A stretch of DNA of 64,000 bases, from NCBI RefSeq assembly GCF_012913485.1, contig NZ_CP051774.1, positions 4,650,001 to 4,714,000 on the forward strand, read 5' to 3'. The notes below the pieces were generated by a model that saw nothing but the letters and a program-made list of their open reading frames with translations, did no database searches and was not told where the DNA came from. Source of the DNA: Luteolibacter luteus. GTDB taxonomy: Bacteria; Verrucomicrobiota; Verrucomicrobiia; Verrucomicrobiales; Akkermansiaceae. This document shows, one piece after another, positions 12,400 through 20,972 of this stretch. Both the position numbers and the translations under genes were made by a program. Position 1 is the stretch's first letter. Each line of letters begins with the position of its first letter.

Positions 12400-13544
12400 T
12401 GCTCGCTGCTTTCAGGGCTGACCGCTTTTCCGTCACGGGAAACGACCTTCACCTCCATGCCTTCGATCACCGCAGTCAACGCGGTCACGCAGAGTTGCTC
12501 GCCGTCCTCGATTCCCTCGGAAACCAGCACGTCATCCTTCTCCGTGCGCACCACCTTCACTTGGCGCGTCGTCACCGTATGGCCATCGCCCACCACCATC
12601 ACGCGGTCGCTTTTCACAAAGGCCCGCCGGGGCACCCGCACCACGTGATCGATCGTCAAACCCTCGATCTCCGTGTGGACGAACTGGCCGGGCAGGGGGG
12701 CGTCCTTCATCTTTCCATCGATGCGGGCCACCACGATGATCGAGCGGTTCGCGCGCTGGATCTCACCTTCGGTGCGGTCTACCACCGCCTTCCAGGATCG
12801 ATCGGTTCCGCCGGACTCGGTGAGCGTGATCTCCTGGCCGCGCAGGTTGAAGAATGCCGCATCCTGCCTCGGCACCGGCAGCCGCACTTCCAGGATGTCG
12901 GTCCCGTAAAATTCGGCGAGGGGCGTTGCCTTGCCCACCCGGGTACCCAGATCCACCAGCTTCTGGCGGATGCGCCCATCGTAGGGGGCGTGGAGCTTCG
13001 TGCGCTCCAGATCCCGCATGGCGCGGTCCACGGCCGCCTGCATCGCATCGACCTTGGCACGCGCCGCGGCCAATTGCGGAATGCGGCGCACTAGGTCGTT
13101 CGGCGTCTGGCCCGGTCTTGCGATCCGCTCCCAGTCGCGCTCCGCCTGCTCGGCCCGCATTTCTTCCTGCACCACCTGCAGTTTGGCATCGGCGAGGGAT
13201 GCCTCCGCCTGGGCAAGCGCGGCCTTGTAGTCCGAGGGGTCAATCTCTAACAGGACCTCCCCGGTTTTGAAATTGCCGCCGACCTCGTAATCCGGGGACA
13301 CGGCGATCACCGTCCCTTCGACTTCCGCGGCAGCCCGCGTGACGGTTGCCGGTTCCACCGTCCCCTGCGAGGGGATCATCACCTTCAAGTCCAGGCGGCG
13401 GGCCGTCACCAGCTCCACCTCATGCACCGGCTTGGGAGGGTTCGACGGCTCGGGCGTCTTCCTTAACTTCATCAATCCGGCGGCCACAAACAGGCCCCCG
13501 ATAAAAATCACTACGGCAATCGCAATGCGAACGATGCGTTTCAT
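12396..13544 (-). CDS. RND efflux periplasmic adaptor (membrane fusion protein)
   Basis: A 382-aa protein with one N-terminal TM anchor (about residues 5-25), then the lipoyl/barrel-sandwich start (GTVEPATVTRAAAEVEGTV), an alpha-helical hairpin rich in Ala/Gln/Glu (about 105-175), the second lipoyl half (APYDGRIRQKLVDLGTRV), and beta-barrel and membrane-proximal domains ending in the typical VSEGIEDGEQLCV segment. It bridges the inner-membrane pump and outer-membrane channel. It is the third gene of the tetR-outer-membrane-adaptor-pump operon and overlaps the pump gene by 4 bp. Confidence 0.93.
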
Positions 13545-13556
13545 GGAGCGGGGTAT

Positions 13557-14966
13557 CTAGGGACCGCGCAATACCACATCCCCGCCAAGGGCGAGGTGGA
13601 GGTTCACGCGGTTGTCTAACAAAAGTCTGCGGACCGTGACCAAGGCCGACGAAGCCTGAATCTCCTGGTTCTGGGAAGCCAGATAGGTGAGCACGCCACC
13701 GGTGCCATTGCGGAACTCCTCGTTGGAGCGCTCGGAGGCATCTTCAGCCAGCGTCACCGCCTGTTCGAGTTCGGCCACTTGGCGGCGCAAATAGATCTCG
13801 GTGACCAACGCCTGCTCCACCTCGCCAAAGGCATCCAGAGTCACGCGCTGGAGATCTGCCACGGCCTCGCGCTCGGCGGCATCTGCCTGCTCGATCCCGC
13901 CGCGGATTCGTCCGCCTTGGAAGATGGGTTGGGCAAGGCTTCCTCCCAGCGACCACACGCCGGCCGAACTGCTGAGGATCTTCTCCAGCTGATCGGTCGA
14001 GGTGCCGAGGCTGCCGGTCAGGCTGATGCTCGGGTAGAGCGCCTTTTCCGCCTGATCCGCTCGACGACCCGCAGCGGCCAAGCGTCTCTCTGCCGCGAGC
14101 AGATCCGGGCGACGCAGCAGCAGCTCCGAGGGCAGGCCCGCCGGTGGGGGTGGAGGTAGCTTCGGCAGCTTCGCCGCAGTGGCGACATTGCCGGAAGGAT
14201 AGCGGCCTAACAAAAGCTCAAGCTGTCGCAGTGCGCGTTCGCGCTCGCCCTTGCGGCTTTCGAGTTCCGACTTCGCGGAGGAAAGTTCCGTCTCGGTCAG
14301 GCGCACCTGCGCTGCCGAGCCGCCATCTTCCGCGATTGCCCGCTCGAAGCGCTCGCGAACGAGAGTCGTCGATTCGCTGCGCGAGTTCACGTTCCGCTCG
14401 GCCAGCGCCACTTGCTCGTTGGTCTCGGCGACGGCCAGCCATGCCTTGGAAACTTGCGCGGCCAAGGACGCACGCAGCGCCCGGTCCGCCTGTGCTTGCG
14501 CCTCGGCATCGGCGATTGCGGCTTCCGTGCCGGCCTTTGCCTTGCCCCACAGATCGACTTCCCACGCCGCCTGCAGGGAGACGCCGAAGCTATTGCTAGT
14601 CGATCCGCCGTTGACTCCGGGAATGCCGCTGAAGTTCTGCTTCTGTCGGGAGCCCTGTAACCCCGCACCTACGGTCGGCAGCCTTTCCGCACCGGCGATC
14701 TTCGCCACCGCGGCCGCCTGGTCCACCCGGGCCGCGGAGGCTTTCAGGCTCGGATTCGCGCTGTGTGCTTCGGAGATCAGGGACTCCAAAGGAGAACCTC
14801 CGATCTTCCTCACCCAGTGGTGATCGACACCCGCACGGGCTTCCTTGGTCGCTGACCAAGAGCCCGGAATGTCTCCGGCTTCGCCACTCCGGGAGGGTGG
14901 CGATTGAAGGGCGCAGGCACCGAGCAGTGCCGCCATGACGATGGCGCTCGCGCGGGAGGGATGCAT
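13557..14966 (-). CDS. TolC-like outer-membrane efflux lipoprotein (NodT family)
   Basis: 469 aa, the usual size for NodT/OprM proteins. The N-terminus has a lipoprotein signal with lipobox LLGAC, so Cys18 should be lipidated. Two long homologous halves follow, each with OEP helices: the first around SNPSLKASAARVDQAAAVAK, the second around RRPDLLAAERRLAAAGRRAD. Residues GSLAQPIFQGGRIRGGIEQA mark the second barrel entry. It forms the outer-membrane exit duct for the pump encoded downstream. It starts 14 nt after the tetR stop and ends 12 nt before the adaptor start. Confidence 0.93.
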   Translation of the reverse strand: MHPSRASAIVMAALLGACALQSPPSRSGEAGDIPGSWSATKEARAGVDHHWVRKIGGSPLESLISEAHSANPSLKASAARVDQAAAVAKIAGAERLPTVGAGLQGSRQKQNFSGIPGVNGGSTSNSFGVSLQAAWEVDLWGKAKAGTEAAIADAEAQAQADRALRASLAAQVSKAWLAVAETNEQVALAERNVNSRSESTTLVRERFERAIAEDGGSAAQVRLTETELSSAKSELESRKGERERALRQLELLLGRYPSGNVATAAKLPKLPPPPPAGLPSELLLRRPDLLAAERRLAAAGRRADQAEKALYPSISLTGSLGTSTDQLEKILSSSAGVWSLGGSLAQPIFQGGRIRGGIEQADAAEREAVADLQRVTLDAFGEVEQALVTEIYLRRQVAELEQAVTLAEDASERSNEEFRNGTGGVLTYLASQNQEIQASSALVTVRRLLLDNRVNLHLALGGDVVLRGP

Positions 14967-14980
14967 TCAGGGATGCTCTG

Positions 14981-15685
14981 TTAGAACGGGAACTCCTCCT
15001 GCGGCCCCTTCGGTTTGGACTCTTCGGAGGATTCCTCGATGCCCTGGCGCATGCCAGCAGCGGTAAAGCGGATAAAACGTGAGAGCGTTTGTTCCATGGT
15101 GGGGTTCCCGGACTCTCCCGAGGAAAGCCGGAGGACCGTCTCGGAGTGGGCCATCGTATGGATCATGGAGCCGGACATCAGATGCATGCGCCACCAGATT
15201 TCATCGGACGAGAGGCCCGGCAGGGCTTTCGTGAAGGCCTTGTGGAAGCGACCCACCATCGTCATGAAAAGGCTCTCCACCACGGGTGGAAGCTCGCAGC
15301 CCTGCTGGCCGAACATGCGGCCCATGAGCTTGAAGAATAGTTTTTCGGAAAGCTCCGAGCGGCGCACCTGCGTCGCGAAGGGGCGGATGAAAGCATCCAG
15401 GATTTCCTCCACGGCGAGTGCCTTGCCCGCGGCCCGGCGCTCCAGTGCCTCGAGCCGGGCGAGTCGCTCCTCGCTCACCGGATTGATGTACCGGGCCATG
15501 ACCACTGCCACCAAGCCTTCACGGCTGCCGAAGTGGTAATTTACCGCTGCCACATTGGCCGCGGCCTTCGTTGTGATGTCCCGGACAGACACCCGGTCAA
15601 ATCCCTCGTCTGCAAACAAGGCTTCCGCCGCTTCGATCAGACGCTGTTTCGTCGCAACCTTCGAATCACCAGCTACCGCGCTCAT
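14981..15685 (-). CDS. TetR-family transcriptional regulator of the efflux operon
   Basis: A 234-aa protein with an N-terminal TetR helix-turn-helix (about residues 14-60: TKQRLIEAAEALFADEGFDR, then SVRDI and VAAVNYHFGSREGL), and an all-helical ligand-binding C-terminal half resembling the CecR/DUF1956 type. As first gene of the operon it most likely represses its own transcription and that of the efflux genes, released by a pump substrate. A strong -35 box sits so close upstream that the mRNA may begin at or next to the ATG. Confidence 0.9.
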   Translation of the reverse strand: MSAVAGDSKVATKQRLIEAAEALFADEGFDRVSVRDITTKAAANVAAVNYHFGSREGLVAVVMARYINPVSEERLARLEALERRAAGKALAVEEILDAFIRPFATQVRRSELSEKLFFKLMGRMFGQQGCELPPVVESLFMTMVGRFHKAFTKALPGLSSDEIWWRMHLMSGSMIHTMAHSETVLRLSSGESGNPTMEQTLSRFIRFTAAGMRQGIEESSEESKPKGPQEEFPF

Positions 15686-15691
15686 GGAGGC

Positions 15692-15720
15692 AAAATTGAT
15701 TCAAGCGGACCGGGTGTCAA
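15692..15720 (-). promoter_or_regulatory. Candidate promoter of the tetR-efflux operon
   Basis: On the minus strand a perfect TTGACA (15715-15720) is separated by 17 bp from AATTTT (15692-15697), which fits a -10 box only in part. Transcription would begin about at 15685, the A of the tetR ATG, giving a leaderless or nearly leaderless message. Confidence 0.45.
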
Positions 15721-15769
15721 ACGAACGATTTAATATTTACCTGAGGGTGTTGCGTAAATCGCTTATCTG

Positions 15770-15806
15770 TATAGGATTGCGAGCTTGTGAAAATTTTCAC
15801 AAGCTC
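15770..15806 (+). promoter_or_regulatory. Rex-type (NADH-sensing) operator at the ndh promoter
   Basis: Positions 15781-15806 form a perfect 26-bp palindrome, GAGCTTGTGAAAA followed by its reverse complement. Its core, TTGTGAA-N4-TTCACAA (15785-15802), exactly matches the published binding consensus of the redox repressor Rex. A weak -10 (TATAGG, 15770-15775) lies just upstream, so the operator would cover the transcription start of the type II NADH dehydrogenase gene, a classic Rex target. The regulator gene itself is not in this window. A TetR operator is the alternative, since tetR is divergent. Confidence 0.75.
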
Positions 15807-15843
15807 CCGTTGAATTCCTTCACTTATCTGCGAGACTTCTGGC

Positions 15844-17133
15844 ATGGCAGCCACGGAGAAGAATGTGAGCCGCGTTTTGATCATCGGAGGAGGCTTCGCG
15901 GGCCTCGAGTGTGCAAGAACTCTCGCCGGGGATTCCCGCTTCTCCGTCACCTTGGTGGACCGAACCAACCACCACCTCTTCCAGCCCCTTCTTTATCAGG
16001 TCGCCACCGCGTCCCTCGCGGCACCGGACATCGCCCGCTCGATCCGTCAGATCTTGGAAGACGCGGAGAACGTAACCGTGCTGATGGATGAGATCACGGC
16101 GATCGACCCGGTGAAAAAGACCGCCGAGGGGAAGTCGGGCCACCATTTCGAGTATGATTACCTGCTCCTCGCTGTTGGCGCGCGGACTTCCTACTTTGGC
16201 AAGACCGAGTGGGCGGAAAACACTTTGGCTCTAAAGTCGCTCGCCGATGCCCAAGCGGTGCGGCGCACCGTGCTCTCGAATCTTGAGAGAGCGGAACTCA
16301 CCGATGACGAGGCCGAGCGCAAGCGCCTCATGACCGTGGCCATCGTTGGCGGTGGTCCCACCGGCGTGGAGCTTTCGGGTGCCTTTGCGGACCTCGTGCA
16401 CCGCTCGCTGCGCTCGAATTTCCGCCGCATCGATACCTCGAAGCTGCGCGTCGTCCTGATCGAAGGATCGGCCCGGGTGCTCGAGGCCTTCGATGAGGAC
16501 CAGAGCGAATACACCCGTCAGCGTCTGAAGGAGATCGGCGTCGAGGTCTGGACCGGGATGCGCGTGGACGACGTGAAGAAGGGAGTTCTCCATTTCACCG
16601 ATGGCACCGTCCTGGAGTCGGAGGCGATCATCTGGGCGGCAGGCGTGGAAGCCCAGCCGCTGACCGCGATGCTCGGCGTGCCCTTGGCGGATCGCGGCGG
16701 ACGCATCACTCCGCAGGCTGATCTCTCGCTGCCCTGCATGCCGGATATCTTCGTCGCCGGAGACATCGTACGCATGAAAGATGCGGATGACAAACCGGTC
16801 CCCGGACTCGCTCCCGCCGCTTCGCAGATGGGCCGCCATATCGCGAAGATCCTGAAGCGGGAAAAGGATCGCCCGGGCGGACAGCGGGATCCCTTCTACT
16901 ACCTCGACAAGGGCTTCATGGCCATTATCGGGAAGAACCATGCGGTGGTGAAGGCCGGGAAGCTGAAGATGCGTGGGATTCTGGCTTGGTTCGCCTGGCT
17001 CTTCATCCACATCGCCTTCCTCATCGGCTTCCGAAACCGCCTTTCGGTCTTGCTTGGTTGGGCCTTCGCCTACATCCGGGACAACCCGGAAGCGCGGATC
17101 ATCGTCAATCCACCGGGCACCAAGGTGCAATAA
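15844..17133 (+). CDS. ndh: Type II NADH dehydrogenase (NADH:quinone oxidoreductase, NDH-2)
   Basis: A 429-aa single-subunit flavoprotein that oxidises NADH and reduces membrane quinone without pumping protons. The FAD-binding Rossmann motif is at about residues 12-25 (IIGGGFAGLECART), the NAD-binding motif at about 165-180 (AIVGGGPTGVELSGAFADL), followed by IWAAGVEAQPL and IFVAGDIVRM. The C-terminus (ILAWFAWLFIHIAFLIGFRN) is the amphipathic membrane-attachment region typical of NDH-2. A Rex-type operator upstream suggests repression when the NADH/NAD+ ratio is low and induction when NADH accumulates. Confidence 0.93.
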   Translation: MAATEKNVSRVLIIGGGFAGLECARTLAGDSRFSVTLVDRTNHHLFQPLLYQVATASLAAPDIARSIRQILEDAENVTVLMDEITAIDPVKKTAEGKSGHHFEYDYLLLAVGARTSYFGKTEWAENTLALKSLADAQAVRRTVLSNLERAELTDDEAERKRLMTVAIVGGGPTGVELSGAFADLVHRSLRSNFRRIDTSKLRVVLIEGSARVLEAFDEDQSEYTRQRLKEIGVEVWTGMRVDDVKKGVLHFTDGTVLESEAIIWAAGVEAQPLTAMLGVPLADRGGRITPQADLSLPCMPDIFVAGDIVRMKDADDKPVPGLAPAASQMGRHIAKILKREKDRPGGQRDPFYYLDKGFMAIIGKNHAVVKAGKLKMRGILAWFAWLFIHIAFLIGFRNRLSVLLGWAFAYIRDNPEARIIVNPPGTKVQ

Positions 17134-17144
17134 GCCCGGCCATT

Positions 17145-17170
17145 CCCGCTTGAAATTGGAATCAAGCGGG
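17145..17170 (+). terminator. Hairpin downstream of ndh
   Basis: Perfect 9-bp arms CCCGCTTGA / TCAAGCGGG separated by 8 nt lie 12 nt after the ndh stop. No T tract follows, so it may act as an mRNA-stabilising hairpin or weak terminator. Confidence 0.45.
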
Positions 17171-17233
17171 CTGTTCATCCCTCTGAAAACGAACGAATCG
17201 CCTCTTCGGCGCCGTTAAAACCTGCAAGCGTCC

Positions 17234-18529
17234 ATGTCTTCCAAGAATCTCACCATCGCCGGAGCTGTCGTCCTCGCCAGCGCGGGAGCCTTTTTCGCCG
17301 GTCGCATGACGGCACCGGCCGGGAATGCGACTGCGGACAAGTCCGCCGCGGAATCCCAGATGTCCGGCAAGTCCTCCCGCCGCTCGCTGGGTGGCGGCGA
17401 GAGCAGCGGCAGTCTTTCCGGTGCGCGCGATGGCGCGCGCGGCGAAGCGAAGGGTGCCACGGCAAGGGGCGAAGCCGCGGTGGCGAAGATGGAGGAAATG
17501 ATGCGCCTGAGCGATCCGATGGACCGGAACAAGGCTTGGATGGAATTCATCAATTCCATCGATCCCGCTGAATTCGAGTCGATCGTTGCCTCCTTCCGCG
17601 GGCTCGGCATGACGAACACCCGGATGACCGAGTATTCGATGCTGCTCAGTGCTTGGGCGAAGAAGGATCCGCTTCAAGCCTTGGCCTATGCCGAGGCGAA
17701 TACCGGCAATCGCTTCGCGCGGAACACCATCCTCAGCACTTGGGCGGCTTCCGATCCCGATGGCGCGATCCGCTGGGCGCAGGAACACTTCAATGGCGAT
17801 GAAGAAGACGGGAATCCTTGGATGATCGGCGTGATCCAGGGGCTCGCGGGCACTGATCCGGTGCGCGCTTCCCAATTGCTGACTTCGATGAATTTCTCCG
17901 AGGAGCGCGGGGAAGCGATGGCCGCGCTGCTGCCCACCATCCTTGCCCAAGGTCCCGAGGCGGCCCAAGCGTGGGCGACTGCCATCACCGATGACAATCT
18001 GAAGCAGGGCGCGATCGGCCGCGTGGCGGAAGCTCTCGCCGCGAAGGATCCCGCCGGCACCGCCGCATGGCTTGCCGAGAATCCGGGCGAGGCTGCGCAG
18101 CGTTCGATGGACAATGTGCTCTCCACGTGGATGGAGCAGGACAAGGACGCCGCCATGGCCTATTACAAGACTCTGCCGAGCGGTGATGTCCGCACCAATG
18201 CCCTGCGCGGGGTGGCTTCCAGTTTGGCCTTGGAGAATCCCCAGGCTGCTGCCGATTTCCTCGATCAGAACGCCGCCTATGCGAATGACCGCGTGTATCA
18301 GCAGTTTGCTTGGAGTTCCTTTGGTCAGGCACCTGATCTCGCCGCGAATTACATCGGGAAGATTACCGATGCCCGCGAGCAGGAGCGCATGTATGACCGC
18401 ATGATCGGCGGCTGGATGCGCCGTGATTTCAATGCAGCCACCAACTGGATCAACTCGACCTCGCTTCCCACGAATGTCTCCGAGCGTCTCCATCGCCGCG
18501 TTCAGCAGATGCAGGAGCGCCAACAATAA
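17234..18529 (+). CDS. Membrane-anchored helical-repeat protein of unknown function
   Basis: A 431-aa protein with an N-terminal hydrophobic segment (about residues 7-25, AGAVVLASAGAFFAGRM) that could be a TM anchor or uncleaved signal, then a Ser/Gly/Ala-rich linker to about residue 75. The rest is built of helical repeats of roughly 35-45 residues that share W..xDPxxAxxW (for example LSTWAASDPDGAIRWAQEHF and LSTWMEQDKDAAMAYYKTLP). Similar proteins are frequent in Verrucomicrobiota, to my knowledge without assigned function. The gene is alone, followed by a clear terminator. Confidence 0.8.
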   Translation: MSSKNLTIAGAVVLASAGAFFAGRMTAPAGNATADKSAAESQMSGKSSRRSLGGGESSGSLSGARDGARGEAKGATARGEAAVAKMEEMMRLSDPMDRNKAWMEFINSIDPAEFESIVASFRGLGMTNTRMTEYSMLLSAWAKKDPLQALAYAEANTGNRFARNTILSTWAASDPDGAIRWAQEHFNGDEEDGNPWMIGVIQGLAGTDPVRASQLLTSMNFSEERGEAMAALLPTILAQGPEAAQAWATAITDDNLKQGAIGRVAEALAAKDPAGTAAWLAENPGEAAQRSMDNVLSTWMEQDKDAAMAYYKTLPSGDVRTNALRGVASSLALENPQAAADFLDQNAAYANDRVYQQFAWSSFGQAPDLAANYIGKITDAREQERMYDRMIGGWMRRDFNAATNWINSTSLPTNVSERLHRRVQQMQERQQ

Positions 18530-18557
18530 TATCGAGGTAACCGGGATCGGCTTTTCG

Positions 18558-18586
18558 AAAAGAGGCGGGGTTTTCCCGCCTCTTTT
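18558..18586 (+). terminator. Rho-independent terminator
   Basis: A 12-bp stem AAAAGAGGCGGG / CCCGCCTCTTTT with a 5-nt loop lies 29 nt after the stop of the helical-repeat gene. The stem's own T-rich 3' arm serves as the U tract. The A-rich 5' arm means it could work in both directions. Confidence 0.85.
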
Positions 18587-18594
18587 CCGTTTCC

Positions 18595-19692
18595 ATGGGG
18601 CGACCTTCATCACAAGCTCCTCTTGTGAACGGTCATCTGCTTTTGCTCGGCGTCCAAGGTCCGGAAATCACTCCGGAAGAAGCCGCGCTCTTTCGCAAGC
18701 TGCAGCCCGCAGGCTATATCCTCTTCGGGCGAAACATCGTCAGCGCCGTCCAGACCCGGAAGCTTACCGATGATCTCCGCGATCTCTCGGTGGATGAGCC
18801 GATCCTCGCGATTGACCAGGAAGGCGGCCGGGTAACTCGCACCAAGGACATCGCCCCGGCCTTGCCCTCGGCCAATGCATTCGCGGCGAAAGGGGATCCG
18901 CTTCTGAGCGCCCGCGCCGGTGTGCTCATCGGTGACCAGCTTCGCCTGCTCGGCTTCAATCTCGATTTCGCGCCGGTTCTCGATCTCGATCATCATCCCG
19001 GCGTCCAGAATGCTCTGCGCGGGCGGTGCTGGGGACGTGATCCACAGAAGGTGATCGATCATGCGGGCAGCTGGAACCGCTGGCTGCGAAAGCGCGCCGT
19101 GCGCTCCTGTGCCAAACATTTCCCGGCATGCGGGCGCGCCCTCTCCGATCCTCACTTCGATCTTCCGGTGAGCGATGCCACCATTCCGGACCTGCTGAAG
19201 GAGGACATCATTCCCTACACCGCACTCATGCCCGAGCTGGATGCGGTGATGTTGGCCCACGTGCTTTTCCCGGCCATCGATCCGGATCGCCCGGCATCGC
19301 TCTCGAAGCGCATCGTCACCGGCCTGCTCCGCGAGCAACTCGGCTTCGACAAGCACCTGGTCCTGACCGATGACCTCGACATGGGGGCCATTGCGGATCG
19401 CTACAAGGACAACAGTGATGTCGTCGCGGCTATCGAAGCCGGGAATGATCTGGCGATGATCTGCCATCGCACCGAGCGTGCGGAAGCTGCGGCCAAGGAA
19501 CTCGGCAAGCTTTCGTCCTACGCCATCGAAGGTCAGGAAAAGCGGCTTGCCCGCTTCCGCAAGAAACTTCACGGCCCGCTGAAATGGTCGGAGGAAAAGT
19601 GGGAATCTCTCAACAAGGAGATCGATGAACTCGTGGCCAAGGTCCCCGAGCTGGGCAGCGAGCTGCCGAATTCTCCCGTCGCAGACTACTGA
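18595..19692 (+). CDS. nagZ: Beta-N-acetylhexosaminidase (NagZ-like, glycoside hydrolase family 3)
   Basis: A 365-aa cytosolic enzyme that should remove N-acetylglucosamine from muropeptide fragments in cell-wall recycling. Family marks are PAGYILFGRNI, the substrate-binding IDQEGGRVTR, the loop KHFPACGRALSDPHFDLP and the nucleophile region LVLTDDLDMGAI. NagZ enzymes normally have KHFPGHG and DSH in that loop; here they are KHFPACG and DPH. The Asp and His of the catalytic dyad are kept but the first His is replaced by Cys. The gene begins right after the preceding terminator and has no operon partners. Confidence 0.85.
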   Translation: MGRPSSQAPLVNGHLLLLGVQGPEITPEEAALFRKLQPAGYILFGRNIVSAVQTRKLTDDLRDLSVDEPILAIDQEGGRVTRTKDIAPALPSANAFAAKGDPLLSARAGVLIGDQLRLLGFNLDFAPVLDLDHHPGVQNALRGRCWGRDPQKVIDHAGSWNRWLRKRAVRSCAKHFPACGRALSDPHFDLPVSDATIPDLLKEDIIPYTALMPELDAVMLAHVLFPAIDPDRPASLSKRIVTGLLREQLGFDKHLVLTDDLDMGAIADRYKDNSDVVAAIEAGNDLAMICHRTERAEAAAKELGKLSSYAIEGQEKRLARFRKKLHGPLKWSEEKWESLNKEIDELVAKVPELGSELPNSPVADY

Positions 19693-20024
19693 GGGGACCA
19701 TTGGGGTTTCTTCTCCTAGTGCCTCCCCTCCGGTAGAACCACCGGCAAAGCGCTCACGCGCTTCCAGTGCAGCAGGCCCGCCTGTTATTTTTCTTGATAT
19801 AACAGGCGGAACAGGTGCCTGCCTCCGGCTGATTTTTCCGAATCAAGCCCGGACTGCACGACCGGGGCCCACTGGGAAAAGTTCCGGAAGCTCCGGCCCC
19901 TGCTAGCCTGGGAGCATGCCTCGCTTCTCCTGGTTCCCGGTCATCCAGACCATCGCGCACAAGAAGCTCGCCGGTCGCCGCCGAGAGACGACGACCGGCG
20001 ATGCCCGGTTGCTACCGGGTCGGC
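19693..20024. other. Intergenic region with palindromic repeat and two hairpins
   Basis: 332 bp between the convergent nagZ and esterase genes. It holds one copy of the palindromic repeat (19779-19808) and two further hairpins: CGCCGGTCG / CGACCGGCG at 19969-20000 and CCCGGT / ACCGGG at 20004-20019. The second lies just past the esterase stop and may help end that transcript, though it has no T tract. No credible ORF. Confidence 0.5.
19779..19825. repeat. Palindromic intergenic repeat, copy 1
   Basis: Arms CGCCTGTTAT (19779-19788) and ATAACAGGCG (19799-19808) are perfect inverted repeats with a 10-nt loop, followed by the shared tail GAACAGGTGCCTG. Related copies lie at 34354, 58792 and 58905, all in intergenic DNA. 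Confidence 0.8.
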
Positions 20025-20972
20025 CTATGGAGGGGGAAAGGCAAAGGGCAGCGCATGGCTGATCGCCATTGGCACGACCGACTTATGGCTCTCGCCCTCG
20101 AAAATCCGGTATTCAGAGGACAAGCCATGTCCGCGCAGTGCTTCCAGGCGCCACGCAAGCTCGCGAGTGTTGTCGACCATCTTGCGCCTTGTGATCTTGA
20201 GGCGATGCTCCTCCCGCTCATCTTCCGGCCATGCTGCCTCAATGCGGGTCAGCGATTGTTCCAGCGATCCCGCGGTCATCACCAGTCGCGCCTTCACCGG
20301 AGACTTCGCCACCCGTTCCGCAAACGCGGCTTCCTCTTGCAGCAGGTAGCGGTTGTTCCACCATACCGAGGGGCTGGAAGCGATGTAGCTCTGGAAGGCA
20401 TCCGTGTGCGTGAAGAGCACATGCAGGGCGAAGAGTCCTCCGTAGCCATTTCCCATCAGGGTCTGGCGCTCGCGATTCACCGCGTACTTCTTCTCGATCA
20501 CCGGACGCAGCTCCGTGTCGAGGAACGCGAAGAATTTCTCCGCGCCTCCGCCTTCGCGCGGCGGGTAAGGCTTGCCATTCCGATAAGTCTCGGGCGGGCC
20601 GGCAGGGGAGGGCAGGGTATAGTCCAGATCCCGGCGCGATTCGCCCCCGTAGCCGATGCCTACCACGATGCCGGGCGTGATGCCGTTGTGCTTCGAGAGC
20701 TTTCCGGTGCCCGCTTGAAGCCGCAGCACGCTCGTTACTACGGGGAAGAGTTCGTCGCCATCCAGCACGTAGGTGATGGCATGCCCGCCTTCCGGGGGCT
20801 TGCCCTCCGGCAGCGAGACCATGATGCGATACTCTCCGCACTGCTGTGATTTCAGGACGAACTCCTCACAACGATCCAATTGGAAAGGTTTGGCTGCGAC
20901 CTCTTGTGCCAAAAGGGAAGCCGGTGGGGCACAGGTCAGGACAAGGGCGGGAATCAAGGAACGGATCATCAC
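20025..20972 (-). CDS. Enterochelin esterase-like alpha/beta hydrolase lacking the nucleophilic serine
   Basis: A 315-aa protein with a signal peptide (about residues 1-22, ending LLAQEV), so probably periplasmic. It resembles IroE/Fes-type siderophore esterases: a D-x-D-x-x-F segment (YVLDGDELFP), the nucleophile-elbow region LMGNGYGGLFALHVLF and the downstream YIASSPSVWW and EGESHKSVVPMAISHAL (His). In active members the elbow is G-x-S-x-G; here it reads G-N-G-Y-G, with Gly (GGC) in place of Ser (AGC differs by one base). It may be inactive, a binder, or the result of mutation or a base error. It overlaps the TonB-receptor stop by 4 bp, supporting a role in iron-siderophore use. Confidence 0.8.
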   Translation of the reverse strand: MMIRSLIPALVLTCAPPASLLAQEVAAKPFQLDRCEEFVLKSQQCGEYRIMVSLPEGKPPEGGHAITYVLDGDELFPVVTSVLRLQAGTGKLSKHNGITPGIVVGIGYGGESRRDLDYTLPSPAGPPETYRNGKPYPPREGGGAEKFFAFLDTELRPVIEKKYAVNRERQTLMGNGYGGLFALHVLFTHTDAFQSYIASSPSVWWNNRYLLQEEAAFAERVAKSPVKARLVMTAGSLEQSLTRIEAAWPEDEREEHRLKITRRKMVDNTRELAWRLEALRGHGLSSEYRIFEGESHKSVVPMAISHALPFAFPPP

